Part shown: positions 58,652-64,000 of the stretch, piece after piece | Numbering within the stretch: the first letter of the stretch is position 1 | How the letters are laid out: each line of letters opens with the position of its first letter | From: CAYNKA01 sp964397655 | GTDB lineage: Bacteria > Spirochaetota > Spirochaetia > DTKZ01 | Reading direction: 5' to 3' | DNA length: 64,000 nucleotides | Assembly (NCBI GenBank): GCA_964397655.1 | Contig: CAYNKA010000009.1 | Coordinates: 62,001 to 126,000, forward strand | The notes under the pieces: model-generated | The model's database searches: none | Seen by the model: only the letters and a program-made list of their open reading frames with translations | Told to the model about the DNA's origin: nothing | Program-made: the position numbers and the translations under genes

Positions 58652-58682
58652 AAAACCCGCGACGCGATCGCGGGTTTTTTTT
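58652..58682. terminator. Intrinsic terminator between the M23 unit and secA
   Basis: AAAACCCGCG (58652-58661) / CGCGGGTTTT (58669-58678) with a 7-nt loop and eight T residues on the plus strand; four As on the other side allow weaker action on secA's 3' end (minus, stop at 58719). Confidence 0.85.
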
Positions 58683-58718
58683 CACCCTGAACGCGGGACG
58701 GATCCGCGCTCGGGCATT

Positions 58719-61436
58719 TCATTTTCCGTGACAGTATTTGTACTTTTTTCCGCTTCCGCAGGGGCAGGGATCGTTCCTCCCCACCTTCGGCACCGATCGG
58801 TGTATCTGCACCTTGTCCGGCTGCCCCTGGTCGCCTCCTCCTCCGAAGGCCGCCATCTGGTTGTGGCTGGCGGTCCCGGCCGGAACTCTCATCATCGGCT
58901 GAGGCCCCTGGGTCTTGGGACCCTCGACGCGGATCATGATGAGCTTCTTCGCGATGGTCGTCCTGATGTCGTAGAGGAGCTGATCGAAGATCTGAAAGCC
59001 CTCGAGTTTGTATTCGAGGAGAGGATTCTTCTGCCCGTAGGACCTGAGGTAGACCGCTTCGCGGAGGGCTTCGAGGTTCTCGAGGTGATCCTGCCACTTC
59101 ATGTCCACGGCCCGGAGGTACTCCATGCGGATGATCATGTTGAGATAGTCTTTTCCGAGGATCGCGGCTTTCCGTTCGAGATCCCGGTTGAGATCGTCCA
59201 TTATCAGGGTCTTGAGGTCGCCGGGCGACATTTCGTTGAGCTTCTCCGGGGGCAGCCCGGGGGCGTAGAGGAAGGTGACCTTGAGACTCTTCAGAATGTC
59301 GGGTATAAGGGTCGGATCCCCGCCGCCCACCCTTCGGTAGGGTTCCAGAATTTCGTCGACGAGTTCCTCCGCCGTCGAAAGGATTCTGTGGCATAGTTCC
59401 TGGTCGGTGAGGATCTTGTCCCGCTGCTCGTAGATGAATTTCCTCTGTTCGTTGAGCACATCGTCGTACTCGAGGAGATGCTTCCGGATCTCGAAGTTCC
59501 GCTCCTCGACCTTCGTCTGGGCCCGCTCGATGGTGCGGTTGAGGAGGGGATGGTTCAGGGGTTCCCCGGGCTTCATGCCGACCTTGGACAGCAGGGATTT
59601 CAGGTTGCCCTTCCCGCCGCCGAAGAGCCGCATGAGGTCGTCGTCCATGGAGAGGAAGAAACGGGATTTCCCCGGGTCGCCCTGGCGGCCCGAACGGCCG
59701 CGGAGCTGGTTGTCGATCCGCCGCGATTCGTGTCGTTCGGTGCCGAGGACGTAGAGACCTCCCGAGTTCTTCACCTCCTCGTATTGCTCCTGCCAGATCC
59801 TGAATTCCTTCGCATAGGCGTCCCGGTACTGTTCCGGAGTCGCTTCGGTCCCCGCACGTTTGTGCGCGCGGAATTCCGGGTTGCCGCCGAGCTTGATGTC
59901 GGTGCCACGGCCCGCCATGTTGGTCGCTATGGTGACGGCGCCCTTCGCCCCCGCTTCCGCGATGATGAGCGCCTCGCGGGCGTGGTTCTTCGCGTTGAGC
60001 ACCTCGTGACGGATCCCACGCTTCGTGAGGAGCTTCGAGAGGAGTTCCGACTTCTCGATGGAGACCGTTCCGACGAGGATCGGCTGTCCCCGCCTGTTGT
60101 GCTCCGCTATTTCGTCGCAGATGGCCTCGAACTTGTCGTCCTCGTCGAGGAAGATGAGATCGTCCTCGTCGTTTCTCACGACCGGCCTGTTCGTAGGTAT
60201 CACGACGACGTCGAGGTTGTAGATTTTGCTGAATTCCTTGGCCTCGGTGTCCGCGGTTCCGGTCATTCCGGCGATCTTTTCGTACATGCGGAAAAAATTC
60301 TGGAAGGTGATGGTCGCGAGGGTCCTGTTGCGTTCCGCTACTCGGATCGCTTCCTTGGCCTCGATTGCCTGGTGGAGGCCGTCGGAATATCGCCTGCCGT
60401 GGAGGATGCGTCCCGTGAATTCATCGACGATCTGGACCTGGCCTTCCTGGACGACGTAATCCGTGTCCTTGTGGAAGAGGATATGGGCTCGGAGCGCCTG
60501 CGTCATGTAATGGATAAATTCGAAATTCTCGTCCAGAAACAGCGATCCCGAGATTATCTTGCGGCTTTGCAGGATCTCCTCGAGGTTGTTCAGGCCCTCG
60601 TCGGTGAACGAGATACGCTTTCCCTTTTCGTCGATCTTGTAGTCGCCTTTCGGATTCTCCGGATAGTCGCCGGTGGCCGGGTCCTTTTCGCATTCCTTGA
60701 GAAGCTTGACCACGCGGTTCGACTCGATGAATTTCCGCGTGTCGTCCTCCGCCGCGCCGGAGATGATGAGGGGAGTCCTGGCCTCGTCTATGAGGATGGA
60801 GTCGATTTCGTCGATGATGCAGTAGTGGTGTCCGCGCTGCACCCTGGTTTGGGAGTCGTACCGCATATTGTCGCGAAGGTAGTCGAAGCCGAGTTCGTTG
60901 TTGGTGCCGTAGGTGATGTCCTTCGCGTAGGCGATCTGCCTCGCCTCGTTGTCCATCTGTGAGAGGATGGACCCTACCGAGACTCCGAGGAGGCGGTAGA
61001 CGCTTCCCATCCAGTTCGCGTCGCGTTCCGCGAGGTAATCGTTCACCGTGACTATGTGCACGCCTTTTCCGGCGAGCGAATTGAGATAGGCCGCAGGCAC
61101 GGAGGAAACGGTCTTTCCTTCGCCGGTCTTCATTTCGACGATCCTTCCCTGATGCAGGACGATGCCGCCGAGGATTTGGACGTCGTAGAGCCGCTCGCCG
61201 AGTATCCGCCTGGCCGCTTCTCGGGCCAGCGCGAAGGCTTCCGGGAGGAGATCGTCGAGGGTCTCTCCGTTCCCCAGTCGGACTTTGAAGGCCTCGGTGG
61301 TTCGGGCGAAGTCCTCGTTCGGAAGAGCTCGGGCCCAGCCTTCCTTCTCGTTGACGCGGTGAAGGATGGGTATGAGTTCTTTCAGGTCTTTTTCGTTCTT
61401 CGAACCGAACAGGAGTTCAAGAATTTTGTGGCTCAT
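58719..61436 (-). CDS. secA: Preprotein translocase ATPase SecA
   Basis: A 905-residue motor that drives proteins through SecYEG. Walker A is TGEGKT (K108) and the DEAD-type motif is DEIDSILIDEARTPLIISG. The preprotein-crosslinking and helicase-2 motifs (MAGRGTDIKLGGNPE, GTERHESRRIDNQLRGRSGRQGD) are complete. The C-terminus carries the SEC-C zinc site C-P-C-x8-C-H. Length is usual for the family. The ATG at 61436 has a divergent promoter region upstream shared with the lipoprotein gene. Confidence 0.98.
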   Translation of the reverse strand: MSHKILELLFGSKNEKDLKELIPILHRVNEKEGWARALPNEDFARTTEAFKVRLGNGETLDDLLPEAFALAREAARRILGERLYDVQILGGIVLHQGRIVEMKTGEGKTVSSVPAAYLNSLAGKGVHIVTVNDYLAERDANWMGSVYRLLGVSVGSILSQMDNEARQIAYAKDITYGTNNELGFDYLRDNMRYDSQTRVQRGHHYCIIDEIDSILIDEARTPLIISGAAEDDTRKFIESNRVVKLLKECEKDPATGDYPENPKGDYKIDEKGKRISFTDEGLNNLEEILQSRKIISGSLFLDENFEFIHYMTQALRAHILFHKDTDYVVQEGQVQIVDEFTGRILHGRRYSDGLHQAIEAKEAIRVAERNRTLATITFQNFFRMYEKIAGMTGTADTEAKEFSKIYNLDVVVIPTNRPVVRNDEDDLIFLDEDDKFEAICDEIAEHNRRGQPILVGTVSIEKSELLSKLLTKRGIRHEVLNAKNHAREALIIAEAGAKGAVTIATNMAGRGTDIKLGGNPEFRAHKRAGTEATPEQYRDAYAKEFRIWQEQYEEVKNSGGLYVLGTERHESRRIDNQLRGRSGRQGDPGKSRFFLSMDDDLMRLFGGGKGNLKSLLSKVGMKPGEPLNHPLLNRTIERAQTKVEERNFEIRKHLLEYDDVLNEQRKFIYEQRDKILTDQELCHRILSTAEELVDEILEPYRRVGGGDPTLIPDILKSLKVTFLYAPGLPPEKLNEMSPGDLKTLIMDDLNRDLERKAAILGKDYLNMIIRMEYLRAVDMKWQDHLENLEALREAVYLRSYGQKNPLLEYKLEGFQIFDQLLYDIRTTIAKKLIMIRVEGPKTQGPQPMMRVPAGTASHNQMAAFGGGGDQGQPDKVQIHRSVPKVGRNDPCPCGSGKKYKYCHGK

Positions 61437-61442
61437 GGAATG

Positions 61443-61471
61443 AATCTACAGCGTATCGGACACCCGGTCAA
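61443..61471 (-). promoter_or_regulatory. Putative secA promoter
   Basis: Minus strand TTGACC (61466-61471, one mismatch) and TAGATT (61443-61448) with a 17-bp spacer; its -35 box is 2 bp from the -35 box of the divergent promoter at 61474-61502. The predicted leader would be very short. Confidence 0.45.
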
Positions 61472-61473
61472 GA

Positions 61474-61502
61474 TTGACAAGTGTACGGCCCGCGGATAGT
61501 AT
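61474..61502 (+). promoter_or_regulatory. Putative promoter of the lipoprotein-nnr unit
   Basis: Plus strand perfect TTGACA (61474-61479), 17-bp spacer, TAGTAT (61497-61502). Transcription would start near 61509, downstream of the in-frame ATG at 61501, so translation should begin at the TTG at 61531. Confidence 0.6.
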
Positions 61503-61530
61503 GAAACCAGGTCAACAGCGGGAGAGAGTC

Positions 61531-62766
61531 TTGAAAAAAGCCGCATTCCTTTCGCCGGTCCGATTTTTCCGGTTCTGCGGACCGCTCTTCGTGCTCGTCC
61601 TTTCGGTCGGCGGATGCGAAAGGCGGGCTTTCGAATCCCTTCCTCGGGAGGAGCTTTTCACGCTCTCCATCGGCAAGATGGAAGACCAGATCGATCTTTT
61701 TCAGACCTCCCGGGCCTCCTTCGACCAGAAGACGACCATCTTCATGAGGGACGGAACGTTCTATATCGGGAACGGCGCATCCTACAAGGTCATGGAATTC
61801 ACCTCCTACGGCGACCTTCTGAGCCTCTATTACAATCCCGACGAGAATCCAAAGCCGATCATCCTCCAGAGCGGAAGCGAGGGGGGCAAGGTGTCGAACA
61901 GGAGGGCCCATCCCTACGCCTTTCGCCAGGTGGGCGAGATCGCGGTTTCGAGCCGGAAGGTGCTCTATGTGGAGGATCATCTGCCTCCCGAGCGGGGAAT
62001 TTTCGACGAAAAGCTCAACATGTCCCTCAATTCCATCGTACTCCGGTTCGACGGCGGCGAGTACAAGGGTTATCTCGGACAGGAAGGAGTCGGCGGGACT
62101 CCCTTTCCCTACGTCCAGGGAATCAAGATAACGAACCGCGACGAGGTGGTCGTCCTGTGCAGGACTCTGACGGACTGGATCGTGTACTGGTACTCCGCCC
62201 AAGGCGAACTCCTGTCGACCGTGAAGGTCTCGCTGAACAAACTGCCCATGCCGGAAGGCGAGAAGCTATTGCCTCATTTGGAAACAGTGCTGCCCGACAA
62301 CGAAGACCGGAGGATTTACCTCAAGCTGAACTATTACAAGGAAGGAGTCGACGCATCCACGGGAACCAAGTACGGCATAGAAGGGATGACTTCTCGAATT
62401 TTCTGGATGAACGTGGAGACATCGAAATTCGAAGGCTCGGTAGAGGTGCCGCAGAACACCAGGAAGCAGCGCGGATCGGGCTTTTTCGAGACTCAGGACG
62501 TTGAATACCTGTTCGAATTCATCGGAGTCATCTCGGGAGGGCGATTTTTCTTCCTGAGCCGAGAGGACAACGACGCCCATCAGCTCCTTATCCTCAATTC
62601 GGACGGGAAGGTGCTCAAGCGTCGCATGCTTTCCGTCGAAGACTCCGAGCTCGTCTATTCCTCCTTCCACGTGTCTCAGGAAGGCATCCTTTCCGCCCTG
62701 CTCGCCACCGAATCGGCGGTGAAGATCGTATGGTGGAGGAGCGACGGGCTCCTGAGCGGGAGATGA
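61531..62766 (+). CDS. Lipoprotein resembling the LIC_12708 family
   Basis: A 411-residue envelope lipoprotein. A signal peptide with a basic start and FCGPLFVLVLSVGGC ends in the lipobox V-G-G-C, followed by LPREELFTLSIGKMEDQIDLFQ, an opening I associate with the LIC_12708-type proteins of Leptospira and Treponema (from memory, not a search). The remainder has repeated beta-strand-like segments such as FDGGEYKGYLGQEG and WIVYWYSAQGELLSTV that could form a beta-propeller. The TTG at 61531 has GGGAG 6 nt upstream and fits the promoter. Function unknown. It is followed at once by the nnr gene. Confidence 0.75.
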   Translation: MKKAAFLSPVRFFRFCGPLFVLVLSVGGCERRAFESLPREELFTLSIGKMEDQIDLFQTSRASFDQKTTIFMRDGTFYIGNGASYKVMEFTSYGDLLSLYYNPDENPKPIILQSGSEGGKVSNRRAHPYAFRQVGEIAVSSRKVLYVEDHLPPERGIFDEKLNMSLNSIVLRFDGGEYKGYLGQEGVGGTPFPYVQGIKITNRDEVVVLCRTLTDWIVYWYSAQGELLSTVKVSLNKLPMPEGEKLLPHLETVLPDNEDRRIYLKLNYYKEGVDASTGTKYGIEGMTSRIFWMNVETSKFEGSVEVPQNTRKQRGSGFFETQDVEYLFEFIGVISGGRFFFLSREDNDAHQLLILNSDGKVLKRRMLSVEDSELVYSSFHVSQEGILSALLATESAVKIVWWRSDGLLSGR

Positions 62767-62768
62767 GC

Positions 62769-64000
62769 ATGAGAATCCTTGGGTGTCGCGACATGGCATC
62801 CCTGGACCGGAGGACTCAGAGCGAATACGGAATTCCGGCCGCCATCCTCATGGAGAACGCGGGGAGGTCGGCGGCGGAATACATCCTGCGCGAGGCGGGC
62901 CGAGGGAAGGGCACGGGTCCCGTGCTCGTGGTCGCGGGCAAGGGCAACAACGGGGGCGACGCCCTCGTCGTTGCGAGGCATCTTCTTCTCGCGGGGATCG
63001 GAGACCTGCGCGTGGTCCTCGCGTCGGAGACGATGGGCGAACTCCCCGCGCTCCACGCGAAGATCCTCTCCAAGCTCGGAGTCCGCATGGAGGTCTTCTC
63101 CCCCGGATCGCGGGGGTCGAGGCGCCCCTTCAAGGACGCGGGACTGATCGTGGACGGTCTCTTCGGCATCGGCCTTTCGGGACCGATCCGCTCTCCGGGC
63201 GACGAGATCGCGGAACTCGTCTCGTCTTCGCGTGCCCGTGTCGTTTCCCTCGACGTTCCGAGCGGACTCTTCGACGGATACAGGCCCGGCTTTCCCGCGG
63301 TGAAAGCCGACGTCACTCTGACCTTCGAGCTTCCCAAACTCTGCCTCTATCTGCCGGAAGGAAGGAAACTCTGCGGCAGGATCGAGGTCCTTCCCGTCGG
63401 ATTCCCTCCGGCCCTGATCGGGGAGATGCCGGACGGATTCGAACTCCTCGACGAAGGGTCCCCCGTGGCCGAGATCCCTCCTCTCGATTCCTGCGCGTAC
63501 AAAAACTCGAGAGGGCATCTCGCCGTCCTCGCCGGAAGCCGGGGAACCACGGGAGCGGCCGCCCTGTGTTCCGAGGCCGCCCTCAGGAGCGGCGCGGGCC
63601 TCGTGAGCCTCTTCGCGGACGAAACGGTGTATCAGGTCCTCGCTTCCTCGCTCAAATCGGTCATGGTGAAACCGCTCCCGCCTTCGCCCGGCGATTGGAA
63701 TCCGGGAACGGCTTCTTCGCTGCTCGTGGGGCCCGGATGGGGCAGGGGCGGAGACCGTTCTTCCCGGCTGGATGCGGTTCTTGCCTCTGGCTCGAAAGGG
63801 GTGATCGACGCGGACGGGCTCCATGTCCTCAAGGATGTCCTCGGCCGCGGAAAGCGTGCGAGACGCCTCGACGGTTGGGTGCTCACCCCCCACGCGGGAG
63901 AATTCGCGGCGTTCACCGGAAAGCCGAAGGAGGACATCCTCGCCGATCCGTTCCCCCTCCTGGAGGAGACCGTCGGCAAATGGGGTTGCGTCCTGGTGCT
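62769..64000 (+). CDS. nnr: Bifunctional NAD(P)HX repair enzyme (epimerase/dehydratase), 3'-truncated by the window
   Basis: The frame is open to the last base, about 410 residues. The N-terminal YjeF_N epimerase domain has MENAGRSAAEYI and AGKGNNGGDALVVAR, and the NAD(P)HX-binding DGLFGIGLSGPIR. The C-terminal ADP-dependent dehydratase (NnrD) begins near residue 240, with LAVLAGSRGTTGAA, VGPGWGRG, VIDADGLHVL and LTPHAGEFAA. It repairs damaged hydrated NADH and NADPH. The ATG at 62769 has GGGAG 6 nt upstream; an ATG at 62763 overlaps the lipoprotein stop. The end of the dehydratase is beyond the window. Confidence 0.93.
   Translation, partial: MRILGCRDMASLDRRTQSEYGIPAAILMENAGRSAAEYILREAGRGKGTGPVLVVAGKGNNGGDALVVARHLLLAGIGDLRVVLASETMGELPALHAKILSKLGVRMEVFSPGSRGSRRPFKDAGLIVDGLFGIGLSGPIRSPGDEIAELVSSSRARVVSLDVPSGLFDGYRPGFPAVKADVTLTFELPKLCLYLPEGRKLCGRIEVLPVGFPPALIGEMPDGFELLDEGSPVAEIPPLDSCAYKNSRGHLAVLAGSRGTTGAAALCSEAALRSGAGLVSLFADETVYQVLASSLKSVMVKPLPPSPGDWNPGTASSLLVGPGWGRGGDRSSRLDAVLASGSKGVIDADGLHVLKDVLGRGKRARRLDGWVLTPHAGEFAAFTGKPKEDILADPFPLLEETVGKWGCVLV

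Overview
This window carries about 60 genes from a free-living, high-GC, Gram-negative (diderm) bacterium. No rRNA, tRNA, CRISPR array, insertion sequence or prophage gene was recognised. A spirochaete (Spirochaetota, Treponema/Spirochaeta-like) is my best guess. The hints are substrate-binding proteins whose signal peptides end in a FAGG-type sequence, a relaxed AGFC lipobox, a lipoprotein resembling the LIC_12708 family, several proteins combining cyclic-nucleotide, ATPase or hemerythrin domains, and many sugar and TRAP uptake systems. This assignment is an inference, not a measurement.

Layout. 1-3 kb: end of a short-chain dehydrogenase, trpS, a HAD phosphatase and a convergent rarD-like exporter. 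3-10.4 kb (minus): a peptide ABC operon in the order oppB-D-F-A-C, followed by a DUF2779 nuclease-like gene and a comB homologue. 10.5-14.6 kb: signalling cluster with a DUF2934 protein, a CheY-like receiver, a candidate sigma-54 small RNA, an NtrC-type activator and an ATPase/cyclic-nucleotide protein. 14.7-19.2 kb: glnS, then an aldehyde dehydrogenase/SDR pair divergent from a TetR gene. 20-22.6 kb: a metallo-beta-lactamase/double cNMP/hemerythrin fusion. 22.6-26.5 kb: an envelope protein, an ECF sigma/anti-sigma pair with a small membrane protein, and a B12 radical SAM enzyme.

26.6-34 kb is a sugar regulon. A LacI repressor gene converges on an operon for a binding protein, two permeases, a PfkB kinase, a class II aldolase and a Gfo/Idh/MocA dehydrogenase. 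A LacI-type operator lies inside the operon promoter and an intrinsic terminator follows the binding-protein gene. 34-40 kb: an Omp85-like outer-membrane protein with an apparent CTG start, icd, small membrane proteins and fucI. 39.7-44.2 kb: a TetR gene with matching operators around it, a 46-residue lipoprotein missed by length filters, and a TAXI-type TRAP transporter. 44-52 kb: PHP phosphatase, nifS-nifU, a receiver-PAS protein, an HD protein, archaeal-type phosphoglycerate mutase, a secreted membrane-anchored protein and a DASS symporter divergent from its probable LysR regulator.

53-64 kb is an envelope-biogenesis block: lepB, a class B penicillin-binding protein with PASTA, a DUF115/Maf protein, a LysM-M23 endopeptidase, a 38-residue membrane peptide, secA, a lipoprotein and the start of a bifunctional NAD(P)HX repair enzyme.

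No complete new defence or biosynthetic system is evident. The most unusual items are the candidate sigma-54 small RNA, the MBL-cNMP-cNMP-hemerythrin fusion with one iron ligand replaced, the TetR locus with paired palindromes and a tiny lipoprotein, the CTG-started outer-membrane protein, and a DUF2779 protein whose PD-(D/E)XK site looks dead. All promoters, operators, terminators and small genes were found by eye and are untested.
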